A model generated the notes under the pieces. It did not search any database. It was not told where the DNA came from and was given only the letters and a program-made list of their open reading frames with translations. Positions 45,681 to 54,325 of a stretch of DNA of 64,000 nucleotides are shown here, in pieces. Where the stretch lies: NCBI GenBank assembly GCA_037133495.1, contig JBAXOA010000001.1, positions 84,084 through 148,083 of the forward strand. The letters run 5' to 3'. Position 1 is the stretch's first letter; every line of letters starts with the position of its first letter. The stretch comes from JAAFHB01 sp037133495. Its GTDB lineage: Bacteria > Bacteroidota > Bacteroidia > Bacteroidales > Prolixibacteraceae. The translations under genes were made by a program, and so were the position numbers.

Positions 45681-46844
45681 ATGAACACTCTGGATAAAAC
45701 AGCACGTGGCTGTCCAACTAACGATACAGTGGGGAGTTGCGCCAAGTTAAATGTTTACGACTGGCTTTACGATGTTAAAAGCACTATAAATACCGAGGAT
45801 GTTGTTGAAATTCGTTTTAAAAACACACGCAAGGATTATTTTCGTAATGTCAACGGACTAACCCTGAAAGCGGGGGATATGGTTGCAGTGGAAGCTAGTC
45901 CGGGTCACGATATTGGCATGGTTTCACTTATTGGAGATCTGGTTCTCAAGCAAATGAAACGTCATAAAGTTACCATGATTGACGGTGAATTAAGAAAAAT
46001 CTACCGGATCGCAAAACCAGTTGATCTTCAAAAGTGGGAAGAAGCGATTGCCAGTGAGCACGAGACAATGCTCAAAGCACGTAAAATTGCCGAAGATCTT
46101 AAATTAAATATGAAGATCGGAGATGTCGAATTCCAGGGTGATAAAACTAAAGCAATCTTCTATTATATTGCAGATGAAAGAGTTGATTTTCGGCAATTGA
46201 TCAGGCTTTATGCCGACACTTTCCGTATCCGCATTGAAATGCGCCAGATTGGAGCGAGGCAGGAAGCAGCCCGAATAGGTGGAATTGGTCCTTGCGGAAG
46301 AGAACTTTGTTGCAGCTCGTGGATTTCAAATTTTGTTTCTGTCACTACGAACGCTGCCAGATACCAGGAGATATCACTTAATCCCCAAAAATTAGCGGGG
46401 CAATGTGGAAAACTGAAATGCTGCCTTAACTATGAGCTTGATTGTTATATCGATGCGCTGAAAAACTTCCCTTCAACCAATATTCAGATCGAGACTGAAA
46501 CTGGAAATTATAACTATCTGAAGGCAGATATATTCAAAGGAATATTCTGGTACGTTAAAGAAAATAATCAGCCCGGTGGCATGGTCTCTGTATCGGTAGA
46601 AAAAGTAAGAGAGATTCATCAGCTCAACAGAAGCGGCAAAAAAATTGCACAATTGACAAGCGATAATATCGTTGTTGTTGAAGCGGAAGGACATACCTAT
46701 CATAATTCGGTCGGGCTTGAAAGTATTGACAGGTTTGACCCGGCATCTAAAAACCGTCGGAAAAAAAGGCATAAGCCAGTTTTAACGAGAAAACCCAATC
46801 CAGCCAATGAGAGTGATCAAAATCAGCAATCGACGGAAGAATAA
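45681..46844 (+). CDS. ricT: PSP1-domain protein (RicT-like)
   Basis: The PSP1 C-terminal domain is at about 60-260: LTLKAGDMVAVEASPGHDIG and the cysteine cluster GPCGRELCCSSW plus CGKLKCCLNYELDCY. RicT of Bacillus joins RicA and RicF to stimulate RNase Y and holds an Fe-S cluster; Bacteroidota members have an unknown partner. The C-terminal tail after about 345 is basic and low-complexity (KNRRKKRHKP). The ATG at 45681 gives MNTLDKTARGCPT; an upstream TTG is less likely. It overlaps gldH by 38 bp. Confidence 0.88.
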   Translation: MNTLDKTARGCPTNDTVGSCAKLNVYDWLYDVKSTINTEDVVEIRFKNTRKDYFRNVNGLTLKAGDMVAVEASPGHDIGMVSLIGDLVLKQMKRHKVTMIDGELRKIYRIAKPVDLQKWEEAIASEHETMLKARKIAEDLKLNMKIGDVEFQGDKTKAIFYYIADERVDFRQLIRLYADTFRIRIEMRQIGARQEAARIGGIGPCGRELCCSSWISNFVSVTTNAARYQEISLNPQKLAGQCGKLKCCLNYELDCYIDALKNFPSTNIQIETETGNYNYLKADIFKGIFWYVKENNQPGGMVSVSVEKVREIHQLNRSGKKIAQLTSDNIVVVEAEGHTYHNSVGLESIDRFDPASKNRRKKRHKPVLTRKPNPANESDQNQQSTEE

Positions 46845-47316
46845 TTACCGGTTCCTGTTCTGCATGTTGGTTTTATTAACCGCAATTCTAACTTCCTGTC
46901 ATAAAAAAGCAGTCTTTGAAGATTATCAGCGGCTTAAGCATTCGGAATGGAATCAGGATTCTTTATTGGTTTTTGAGTTCAATATACCGGATCCTAAAAA
47001 AGTTTACGACCTGTCGTTTACCGTTCGCAACGAGGGACGATTTGCATACAGTAATCTTTGGATTTTCGTCACGATCATGCCTCCTTCGGGTAAAGCGCTG
47101 ACTGACACTCTGGAACTGACACTTGCAAAGCCATCAGGCGAATGGTTAGGCAGCGGATTAGGAGATCTCTACGATAGAAAATATCCTTACAAGAAAACAA
47201 TTTTTTTCCCTGAGACCGGGAAGTACACGATTTCAGTGAGACAAGGAATGCGCACACAGACCGGAATTCTAAGCGGAATTCATGATTTTGGCATTGCGCT
47301 CGAAAAAGCACTCTGA
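46807..47316 (+). CDS. gldH: Gliding-motility lipoprotein GldH
   Basis: A 169-residue lipoprotein of the type IX secretion/gliding apparatus. A basic N-terminus and hydrophobic helix end in lipobox AILTSCHKK (Cys about 31). The domain features VFEDYQRLKHSEWNQDSLL, YDLSFTVRNEGRFAYSNLW and GIHDFGIALEKAL are GldH-like. The gene starts inside ricT, overlapping by 38 bp, and the ricT-gldH order is common in Bacteroidota. Gliding itself is not implied, because GldH is retained in non-gliding members too. Confidence 0.93.
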   Translation: MRVIKISNRRKNNYRFLFCMLVLLTAILTSCHKKAVFEDYQRLKHSEWNQDSLLVFEFNIPDPKKVYDLSFTVRNEGRFAYSNLWIFVTIMPPSGKALTDTLELTLAKPSGEWLGSGLGDLYDRKYPYKKTIFFPETGKYTISVRQGMRTQTGILSGIHDFGIALEKAL

Positions 47317-47338
47317 GATACAAACACATTTTTTTAGA

Positions 47339-48106
47339 ATGAGTAAAAACAAACTGGCCAAGTTTGCAGATTTGAATACTTTTGGACATGTTATTCAGAT
47401 AACATACAGCGAATTAACAAGAGAAAAATTCACATTAAAAGGGAATTGGAAATCCGGGTTCTTCAATAATAATCATCCCATTGTTCTGGAGCTTGGATGT
47501 GGCAAAGGCGAGTACACAGTTGGGCTTGCGAAGCTCTTTCCTAATAAAAATTTCATTGGAATCGATATTAAAGGTTCAAGAATGTGGTCAGGAGCCAAAG
47601 AAACACGGAATGACAAACTTGAAAATTGTGGATTCATCCGCACGAATATCGAGCTTCTTTCCCACTTTTTTGCTCCGGGCGAAGTTTCGGAAATATGGAT
47701 CACTTTCCCGGATCCTCAGATGAAAAGAACGAATAAAAGGCTCACTTCAATTCGCTTTTTAAAACAATATTCCGAAATACTTAAGCCGGAAGGTGTAATC
47801 CATTTGAAGACCGACAGTGATTTTTTGTATCAATACACAATGGCAACAATTGATAAGAATAAATTTCCAGTGCTGATAAATTCTGATGATTTATATGCAG
47901 CAGGTACAGCCGATGAAATTTTAAGTATCCGCACTTATTATGAGCAACAATGGCTTGATCGCGGGAAAAAAATTAAATATTTACAATATATTCCTCACGG
48001 GATTAATCTTTTGGAACCTGAAGTTGAGATTGAATTTGATGATTACAGGAGTTTTGGACGAAACCAAATCAACGGGGACAGTCCTGAGACAAAAAATCAG
48101 GAATGA
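47339..48106 (+). CDS. trmB: tRNA (guanine-N7-)-methyltransferase (TrmB)
   Basis: Makes m7G46 in tRNA using SAM. The SAM site is IVLELGCGKGEYTVGLAKLF (about 51-70) and the family motifs FIGIDIKGSRMWSGAKE and WITFPDPQMKRTNKRLTS follow. The ATG at 47339 is chosen because it follows the gldH stop by 22 bp and gives the usual MSKNKLAKFAD start; a longer frame would begin inside gldH. The length is 255 residues. Confidence 0.95.
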   Translation: MSKNKLAKFADLNTFGHVIQITYSELTREKFTLKGNWKSGFFNNNHPIVLELGCGKGEYTVGLAKLFPNKNFIGIDIKGSRMWSGAKETRNDKLENCGFIRTNIELLSHFFAPGEVSEIWITFPDPQMKRTNKRLTSIRFLKQYSEILKPEGVIHLKTDSDFLYQYTMATIDKNKFPVLINSDDLYAAGTADEILSIRTYYEQQWLDRGKKIKYLQYIPHGINLLEPEVEIEFDDYRSFGRNQINGDSPETKNQE

Positions 48107-48137
48107 CTATTTTAGAAACAATTAAAAAATTTAAATA

Positions 48138-49229
48138 ATGGCAATTACACCAAAAACAATTACGGATATTCTTAAAAACGTGAATTTCCCCGGATCAAAA
48201 GATAATGTGATAGATCTTGAAATGGTTCAGGAGGTAAGAACAGCAGGAAGCCGGATCAGTTTTACACTCGTCTTTCATCGTGAGGATGATCCTAACGTTC
48301 AGGTTCTTTCTCAGGAATGTGCGAGCGAGATTGAGAAAATACTCGGTACAGAATACGACATTACCATCACACCCAAAGGGAGTCAAAGAATGAAAGCTCC
48401 TGTTTTGCCGGGAGTGAAAAATATCATCGCTATTGCTTCAGGCAAAGGGGGAGTCGGAAAATCAACCGTTTCGGTAAATCTTGCCGTTGCCTTGGCAAAA
48501 ACAGGTGCAAAAGTAGGATTGATTGATGCAGATATCTTCGGCCCTTCTATTCCCAAGATGTTTGGGGAGGAGGCTGCCCGACCGTTGATGGAAGAAATTG
48601 AAGGTCGCGATATGATTATCCCGATAGAGAAATTCGGGGTTAAAATCCTGTCAATCGGGTTCTTTGGCAACAAGGATAATGCGCTTATCTGGCGCGGTCC
48701 TGTAGCTTCAAACGCACTTAAGCAATTGATCATGCAAGGACTATGGGGAGAACTTGATTACTTGCTTATTGATCTTCCTCCCGGAACAAGCGATATTCAT
48801 CTTACCATCGTTCAAACACTTTCGGTAACAGGCAGTGTGATTGTAACAACGCCTCAGGATGTTGCATTGGCTGACGTGATCAAAGGTGTTTCAATGTTCA
48901 GGAGTAAATCTATTGAGGTTCCGGTTTTAGGAATCATTGAAAATATGGCATGGTTCACACCGGAGGAATTACCTGAGAATAAATATTATATTTTTGGTAA
49001 AGATGGCGGGAAGAATCTGGCACAAGAAATGAACATTCCGTTTTTGGGTCAGATACCGATCGTAATGAGTATCAGAGAAGGTGGTGATTGTGGTGTTCCG
49101 GTTGCCTGCGATGAAAACACAGCCTCAGGCAATGCATTCAAAGAGCTGGCAATCAATGTTATTCGCGAACTAGAGTACCGAAACGAAAATTTGAAACCTA
49201 CTGAGCGGGTTCGTGTCAAAAAAGCGTGA
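48138..49229 (+). CDS. mrp: Mrp/ApbC P-loop ATPase, iron-sulfur carrier
   Basis: Cytosolic ATPase that carries and delivers Fe-S clusters. An N-terminal MIP18/DUF59 domain covers about 1-85. The deviant Walker A is ASGKGGVGKSTVSVNLAVAL (about 102-121), and LLIDLPPGTSDIHL is the Walker B/switch region. The 363-residue length is normal. It lacks the usual C-terminal CxxC in an obvious form, although Cys residues occur (GGDCGVPVAC). It follows trmB by 31 bp in the same direction. Confidence 0.93.
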   Translation: MAITPKTITDILKNVNFPGSKDNVIDLEMVQEVRTAGSRISFTLVFHREDDPNVQVLSQECASEIEKILGTEYDITITPKGSQRMKAPVLPGVKNIIAIASGKGGVGKSTVSVNLAVALAKTGAKVGLIDADIFGPSIPKMFGEEAARPLMEEIEGRDMIIPIEKFGVKILSIGFFGNKDNALIWRGPVASNALKQLIMQGLWGELDYLLIDLPPGTSDIHLTIVQTLSVTGSVIVTTPQDVALADVIKGVSMFRSKSIEVPVLGIIENMAWFTPEELPENKYYIFGKDGGKNLAQEMNIPFLGQIPIVMSIREGGDCGVPVACDENTASGNAFKELAINVIRELEYRNENLKPTERVRVKKA

Positions 49230-49323
49230 CAAAATCATTTCTCTTTGTATCTTTACCATTGATTTATCGCTGTTCTAAAATTCAGTGTACATCTCATTCA
49301 TAAAATGAATTAAGATAAGACTT

Positions 49324-52300
49324 TTGAAACAGACCGGAAGAAATATTCTCCTTCTATTTTGGTTTACCGGAATTTTAATTGGATGTTCAACGAAAAAGAA
49401 CACTCCGGCTACGCGGGCATTTCATAATGTATCGGCTCGATATAATGTCTATTTTAATGCTAAAGAGAGTTTAAAAGCAGGGCTTCATCGGATTAATCAA
49501 TCAGTTCCTGATGATTACACTACTACTTTGCCCGTTTTTAAGAGCACCTTGCCGGAAGCGGCTAAAGTTGCAACTTCTGAAATGGAGCTTGCAATCACAA
49601 AATGCAATAAACTAATATCGTTGCATTCAATTACTAAAAGTCCATCACGAAAAACAAATAATTCTGAGCGTTACAAAAAATTTGCTTCAAAAGGAGAATA
49701 CAACAAATGGGTAGATGACAGTTATGTGCTGATGGGTGCTGCCAGTTATTACAATCATGATTATCATCGGGCAATTGAAAACTTCAATTATGTTATCCGC
49801 CGGTTTTCGGATCAGCCAACTCGCTATGATGCTTATCTTTGGATGGCCCGGTCGTATATCGAAACAGGCGACTATCCTTTGGCGCTTGAGATATTTAATA
49901 CGCTCGCGCGGGATGGTGGTTTCCCTAAGAGATTAAAGCAAGATTTTAGTCTTGCTCAGGCTCATTATTACTTAAAAAACAACCAGCAGGACGATGCCAT
50001 TATCCATCTGAAACTAGCTTTACAAGGCAGGCTGCCTCGCATAGAAAAGCTTCGTGTCAACTTTATTCTGGCGCAATTGCTTGCTTCAGCCAATCAACCG
50101 GAGGAAGCATCAAAGCAATATTTGAGGGTAATTAAGATGAAGCCTCCTTATCAAATGGCCTTCAATGCAAAAATTTCGAGGTTGGAAATTGGAGGTGGCG
50201 ACACAGCTGAGATCAGACACCAATTCCGGAAAATGCTTGATAATCCAATAAATACTGAGTATAGGGATCGGATTTACTTCGCCAAAGCAAAAATTGCACT
50301 TAAAGAAGGACGAAAAAATGATGCGGTAGCTGATTATAAATCATCTGTCCAGTATAGCTCCGCCAATCCCAAACAGCGCGCAATTTCCAGTCTTAGTGTT
50401 GCAAGAATACTTTTTGAAGAGAACAATTATCTTCAGTCCGCTTGTTACTATGACAGCGCTGTTGCTGTAATTGACGTCAATTATCCTGGCTATGCAGAAA
50501 TCATGGCCAGATCGACCAGCCTGAGAAAGTTAGCCGTAGAATTGAACACAATCAACAAGGAAGACAGTTTACAAAAACTGGCAAAACTACCCGAACAACA
50601 GCGCAACACGCTCATCAATAAAATAATAGCCGATTTACAACAAAAAGAAATTAGTAAAACTGCGGCAGAAAATTCAGAGGCATCAAATCAGAATTATTTC
50701 AGATCGCAACAATTCAGACAACAGCCGGGCGGTAACAATAACAATGTGAGCCAGAACCTTTGGTATTTTTACAATCCCCCGACGGTAGGCTTAGGCAAGT
50801 CTGATTTTCAAAGAATCTGGGGAAAAAGAAAACTTGAAGATAACTGGCGTCGTAAAAATAAAATGACAACCGTGGAGACGGACACCGAACAAGCTGCAGA
50901 TTCTGTATTAAAAACTGCTGTTACTGAAACTAAAAAGAAGATAAGTGATCCAAAAACGCAGGCATTTTATCTTCAGGATATCCCGCTTACAGATTCGCTG
51001 ATGAATATCTCGAACGAAATGATTAAAAGTGCGCTGTTTAGTTCGGGCAGAATCTATCGCACCGAATTCAATGATTTACCGCGGGCAATTGAAACCCTTG
51101 AGGATCTGAATCGTAGATTTAAAGGAAGCATCTATGAGTTGCCTGCCTTCTTCGAACTTTATCAATTGTATAAGGAGAGCGGAAATGCATCAGCCACCGA
51201 GGTCTATAAACAGAAAATCATCTCAGATTATCCAAATTCCAAATACGCCATATACCTTCTGAATCCGAATTATTTTGCGGAAATCGGAGCAAAAAAAGAA
51301 GCAGTCGAAAAGAGATATACTGAGGCATTGAGGCTCTTCAGATCTTTCGACTTTACCAAAGCCCGTGAGGAGGCAGCTGCAACTTTAGCGATGAATCCCG
51401 ACAGCACTCTTCTGCCCAAAGTGAAATTCATTGAAGTGGTTGCCAATGGGGCTGCTCAGGAGCGTCCCGCTTTTTCAGGTAGCCTGGACCAGTATATCAA
51501 AGCGTTCCCAAAACAACCAACTACAGCTATTGCTGTTCAAATCAAAAATCTGATTGCAACAAATGCCCTGGCTGATTATCAACAACTTTTGGCAAAAGGT
51601 TATATAAAGGAAGAGATTGCCAATGAAGAGATTAAAAAAGACAAAAGGCATTTAAACGACGATTTTGGCGGTAAATTTTCTTACGATGAAGATCTGTTTC
51701 ATTATTATTTGATTGCATTTTCAAAAGATGCGAAAGTGGATGTCAGCCGGTTAATTTATGATATAGCAAATTATAACTTAGACTATTATACTTCCAGTGA
51801 CTTTGATATTGAGCCCATTAATCTGGATGCCAAAACCCAGTTAGTAGTGGTGCGCAGCATACCCAATAAAGAAGAAAGTCTGATATATTTCAGATCGATA
51901 ATCAGGAAACGACCTGTTTTCCAGAGCCTAAAAGGCATTGAATATGTCAATTTTGTTGCATCCTCAACCAATTACAGGACTATCATTGCCGAGAAAGATT
52001 ACCTCACTTACCTCCGGTTTTTTATTAAGAATTACAGTTCTTACATCGGTTCAAATATTCCAACTGATGAACTGCCAACCCCACTGGAGTTAATTTCAAA
52101 AGCCCGGAAAGAGGAGGAATCTGTTGAAAAAGGAAAATTTGTTCTAATTCAACCTGCTATTTCCAAGGATTCAATACCCAAAGTCAATGTGATAAAAGCA
52201 CCTGAATATCAAGGTCCCTACGCTCAAAAACAAAGTGCAGCACACTGTTTTGCATTGATTTTCCTGAAAAAGCAATCCGATGAGGCCGGCCTCGTCAAGG

Positions 52301-52578
52301 CATTCGATTCTTTTAATAAAAATAATTTCGGATCACCGGCTATAAAAATAACTGTCGAATCGCTTGATAACAATAGGGGAATATTGATTGTAACCGGATT
52401 GGGTGAACGAAATTCTGCAATGGCTTATTTACAAAAATCTATTACTGATCAATCACTGTCAGCCATTTTAAAAGGGACTAATTTCCGGAGTTTTATTATC
52501 AGCAACGAAAATCTGAATATCTTTAGAAAAGAAAAAAATCTGTTGCAGTATATGGAATTCTTTAATCAGTCGAAATAG
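49324..52578 (+). CDS. sprE: SprE/PorW-like TPR lipoprotein of type IX secretion
   Basis: A 1084-residue lipoprotein with signal ILLLFWFTGILIGCSTKK (lipobox Cys about 21). The mature N-terminus AFHNVSARYNVYFNAKES is characteristic of SprE/PorW. Many tetratricopeptide-type helical repeats follow (about 130-420 and 580-760), then low-complexity Gln/Asn linkers. In the T9SS it is thought to connect the PorL/M motor with the outer-membrane complex. The start is TTG at 49324: an in-frame stop lies at 49306-49308 and no better start follows. The gene ends inside the converging zinc-ribbon gene, 17 bp overlap. Confidence 0.92.
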   Translation: MKQTGRNILLLFWFTGILIGCSTKKNTPATRAFHNVSARYNVYFNAKESLKAGLHRINQSVPDDYTTTLPVFKSTLPEAAKVATSEMELAITKCNKLISLHSITKSPSRKTNNSERYKKFASKGEYNKWVDDSYVLMGAASYYNHDYHRAIENFNYVIRRFSDQPTRYDAYLWMARSYIETGDYPLALEIFNTLARDGGFPKRLKQDFSLAQAHYYLKNNQQDDAIIHLKLALQGRLPRIEKLRVNFILAQLLASANQPEEASKQYLRVIKMKPPYQMAFNAKISRLEIGGGDTAEIRHQFRKMLDNPINTEYRDRIYFAKAKIALKEGRKNDAVADYKSSVQYSSANPKQRAISSLSVARILFEENNYLQSACYYDSAVAVIDVNYPGYAEIMARSTSLRKLAVELNTINKEDSLQKLAKLPEQQRNTLINKIIADLQQKEISKTAAENSEASNQNYFRSQQFRQQPGGNNNNVSQNLWYFYNPPTVGLGKSDFQRIWGKRKLEDNWRRKNKMTTVETDTEQAADSVLKTAVTETKKKISDPKTQAFYLQDIPLTDSLMNISNEMIKSALFSSGRIYRTEFNDLPRAIETLEDLNRRFKGSIYELPAFFELYQLYKESGNASATEVYKQKIISDYPNSKYAIYLLNPNYFAEIGAKKEAVEKRYTEALRLFRSFDFTKAREEAAATLAMNPDSTLLPKVKFIEVVANGAAQERPAFSGSLDQYIKAFPKQPTTAIAVQIKNLIATNALADYQQLLAKGYIKEEIANEEIKKDKRHLNDDFGGKFSYDEDLFHYYLIAFSKDAKVDVSRLIYDIANYNLDYYTSSDFDIEPINLDAKTQLVVVRSIPNKEESLIYFRSIIRKRPVFQSLKGIEYVNFVASSTNYRTIIAEKDYLTYLRFFIKNYSSYIGSNIPTDELPTPLELISKARKEEESVEKGKFVLIQPAISKDSIPKVNVIKAPEYQGPYAQKQSAAHCFALIFLKKQSDEAGLVKAFDSFNKNNFGSPAIKITVESLDNNRGILIVTGLGERNSAMAYLQKSITDQSLSAILKGTNFRSFIISNENLNIFRKEKNLLQYMEFFNQSK

Positions 52579-53038
52579 TTGCCGAATCGCTTAAAATTTT
52601 CTCTATTGCAACCTTTTCGGTAAAGGTGAGCGTATCGATTGACTTCAGTGCTGATTGAATCTTGGTTTTAAAACTCCAGCAGGTCATTTGTCTTAAAGCA
52701 AGGCGACGGGCAAACTCGTAGGTTGAAACGTCTTCCTTCCCTTTACACACATTATAAGCAATAATAAAAGCCTTGTGAACAGGAAATTTACAGTGATGAA
52801 AAATTGTTCCGGAGGTTGCTGATTCTTCCGATTTGCATTTTGTACAACGTTGCGAAAAAGGTGATTTCCCGGAGCACGCGTTGGTATTTCCACATTTTCG
52901 GCAAGCAAATCCATTTTCCCATTTGAGGTTTGCGAGAAATTCAAGGCATTTCTCATCACTTTTGAAAAGCTCTTCTGCTGCAGTTTCCGAAATGTCTTTA
53001 CTGAAAATCAATGCCATAGTTCCTTCGCGTTTTTGCAA
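52562..53038 (-). CDS. Stand-alone transposase-type zinc-ribbon protein (IS1595 N-terminal-like)
   Basis: A 158-residue protein that looks like the N-terminal DNA-binding half of IS1595/ISL-type transposases. The zinc ribbon is CRKCGNTNACSG, later SQRCTKCKSEESATSGTIFHH, followed by a helical block KAFIIAYNVCKGKEDVSTYEFA. There is no DDE catalytic domain, no inverted repeats flanking it and no room for a lost catalytic half before sprE, so it is not a recent insertion sequence. It converges with sprE (17-bp overlap) and is divergent from the DUF6132 operon. A domesticated DNA- or RNA-binding factor is possible. Confidence 0.75.
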   Translation of the reverse strand: MQKREGTMALIFSKDISETAAEELFKSDEKCLEFLANLKWENGFACRKCGNTNACSGKSPFSQRCTKCKSEESATSGTIFHHCKFPVHKAFIIAYNVCKGKEDVSTYEFARRLALRQMTCWSFKTKIQSALKSIDTLTFTEKVAIEKILSDSATISTD

Positions 53039-53052
53039 AAGTATAAAAATAA

Positions 53053-53082
53053 GTGATATTAAAAAGATTTAGGTGATATTAA
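53053..53082 (+). promoter_or_regulatory. Direct-repeat operator, copy A (two GTGATATTAA boxes 20 bp apart)
   Basis: GTGATATTAA occurs at 53053-53062 and 53073-53082, exactly 20 bp apart. The flank after the second box (TGCGCTTTGTTTGAA) resembles that of copy B (AGCGATTTATTTAAA). The -7-like octamer TACTTTTA is at 53108-53115 and the ATG at 53139. The same architecture precedes the second DUF6132 gene. Confidence 0.7.
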
Positions 53083-53138
53083 TGCGCTTTGTTTGAATTT
53101 TATTTTCTACTTTTACACCGTTCTTAAAAAATAAAACA

Positions 53139-53378
53139 ATGAGTGAGGCTTGCGAAATAAACAACAGACCCAAAGGATGGGCGGCACTTCTAAAATCATG
53201 GTACTTCTGGAAACCTATTGTTGGTTTTTCAACGGGAGTAATTGCCGGAATAGCCTATTACTATTACTTTGGCGTTACCTCAGGAAGTTCGGTTATCACC
53301 TCCGATATATACTCCAACGCACTCTTTGGTGGCATGATCGGATTTTTCATTGTAAAAAGACCCTGCAGCGCCTGTTAA
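53139..53378 (+). CDS. DUF6132-like small membrane protein, paralog 1
   Basis: A 79-residue protein with two hydrophobic segments (about 28-46 and 58-72). It shares the pattern WYFWKPIVGFSTGVIAGIAYYYYF with its paralog at 55014-55259. The loop reads GVTSGSSVITS, so the two Cys of the paralog's GCSSGSCAITS are lost here. The C-terminus is KRPCSAC, keeping a Cys pair. It is the first gene of a unit that continues with an ArsM-like methyltransferase 52 bp downstream and a Cys-rich peptide. Function is unknown. An upstream 20-bp-spaced repeat suggests shared control with paralog 2. Confidence 0.8.
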   Translation: MSEACEINNRPKGWAALLKSWYFWKPIVGFSTGVIAGIAYYYYFGVTSGSSVITSDIYSNALFGGMIGFFIVKRPCSAC

Positions 53379-53430
53379 ATAATAATCAATTCCTGAAATT
53401 TAGTAATTTTAAATCTTTAAACTGAGAAGA

Positions 53431-54081
53431 ATGGATTTTTCAGCTATCAATATCAGATATGGCGCATTAGCCAACTCCGATTGTTGCCTTTCATGCGGCG
53501 GAGCGATTAACCACACTAAATTGAAACGAGGGGAAATAGGTGTCGATTTAGGAAGCGGCCGGGGAACTGACGTATTGCGGATGGCCGATGAGGTCGGTGA
53601 CGAAGGGTTTGTATATGGGATCGACATCTCTGATGGGATGCTTGAAAAAGCCCGTCAAAATGCTGCAAAACTTGGAATAAAGAATGTCAGGTTTCTGAAT
53701 TGTGAACTTGAAAAAATTGATTTGGCAGAAGGGATCGCTGATCTTATCATCTCGAACTGCACCATAAATCATGCTTCAAATAAAGAGGCGGTCTGGAATG
53801 AAATCTACAGGATACTTAAACCGGGTGGTCGCTTCGTAGTGAGTGACATCTATGCAACAAACCCAATTCCCGAAGAGTACCGCAACGATCCGACAGCAGT
53901 TGCAGAGTGTTGGGCGGGATCTGTTACACGCGACGAATACCTGAATACACTTGTTAAAACAGGTTTTACCGGCATTGAAATTATCGAGGAATCGAAACCA
54001 TACCCAAAAGGGAAAGCAGAAGTGGCAAGCCTCACCATCGCAGGGAAGAAACCCTCGGCTGGCTGCTGCTGCAAAGGATAA
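53431..54081 (+). CDS. ArsM-like SAM-dependent methyltransferase with Cys-rich tail
   Basis: A 216-residue class I methyltransferase. The SAM site is GVDLGSGRGTDVLRMADEV (about 37-55). Like arsenite methyltransferases it has an N-terminal Cys cluster (Cys18, Cys19, Cys22), Cys110 in ISNCTINH and Cys160 in AECWAGS, which could form a three-thiolate metalloid site. Other ArsM-type features are YRILKPGGRFVVSDIYA and IPEEYRNDPTAVAECW. The C-terminus, AGCCCKG, is an unusual triple Cys. No arsR or arsenite pump is nearby, so a different thiol or metalloid substrate is possible. It stands in the DUF6132-methyltransferase-peptide unit. Confidence 0.82.
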   Translation: MDFSAINIRYGALANSDCCLSCGGAINHTKLKRGEIGVDLGSGRGTDVLRMADEVGDEGFVYGIDISDGMLEKARQNAAKLGIKNVRFLNCELEKIDLAEGIADLIISNCTINHASNKEAVWNEIYRILKPGGRFVVSDIYATNPIPEEYRNDPTAVAECWAGSVTRDEYLNTLVKTGFTGIEIIEESKPYPKGKAEVASLTIAGKKPSAGCCCKG

Positions 54082-54147
54082 ACCTTCCGTAAAATTATCA
54101 AATGGAGGGCTATTGCAACAACGTTTTTAATCATTTAATTTTTTTGT

Positions 54148-54246
54148 ATGAAAAGTCTCATTAAGAAAAAAGAGGAGCCAAAGGCAGTGAAGATTGCTCA
54201 ATGCTGTGCAAAAACCTCAAGGACTGTTGTTGGTTGTCATGACTAA
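54148..54246 (+). CDS. Putative 32-residue Cys-rich peptide
   Basis: An ATG at 54148 opens a 32-residue frame: basic N-terminal part (MKSLIKKKEEPKAVK), then IAQCCAKTSR and VVGCHD, with three Cys and one His in the last 14 residues. It begins 66 bp after the methyltransferase stop in the same direction, and a terminator-like hairpin follows the stop by 16 bp, so it sits where a last gene of the operon would. It resembles a precursor peptide with leader-like and Cys-rich core parts; a radical SAM/SPASM gene lies 1.1 kb downstream. It is below most annotation cut-offs. No family is recognised. Confidence 0.5.
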   Translation: MKSLIKKKEEPKAVKIAQCCAKTSRTVVGCHD

Positions 54247-54262
54247 TTCATGATAATTGATG

Positions 54263-54303
54263 GGGAGTGCCGGAACTAAAAAAAACGGCACTCTCCTGAT
54301 TTT
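54263..54303 (+). terminator. Terminator-like hairpin after the Cys-rich peptide ORF
   Basis: GAGTGCCG (54265-54272) pairs with CGGCACTC (54286-54293), extendable by GG/CC with one bulge, and is followed by CCTGATTTT. It separates the peptide frame from the next methyltransferase, which starts at 54326. Confidence 0.65.
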
Positions 54304-54325
54304 AAACAATTTAAAACTATATATT

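Noticed and set aside
47282..47338. Longer TrmB start inside gldH
   Set aside because: It would add 19 residues inside gldH with no TrmB homology; ATG 47339 fits the family N-terminus and the 22-bp gap.
53150..53425. Alternative frame across DUF6132 paralog 1
   Set aside because: The other frame gives the two-helix DUF6132 sequence that matches its paralog, while this one gives no coherent pattern.
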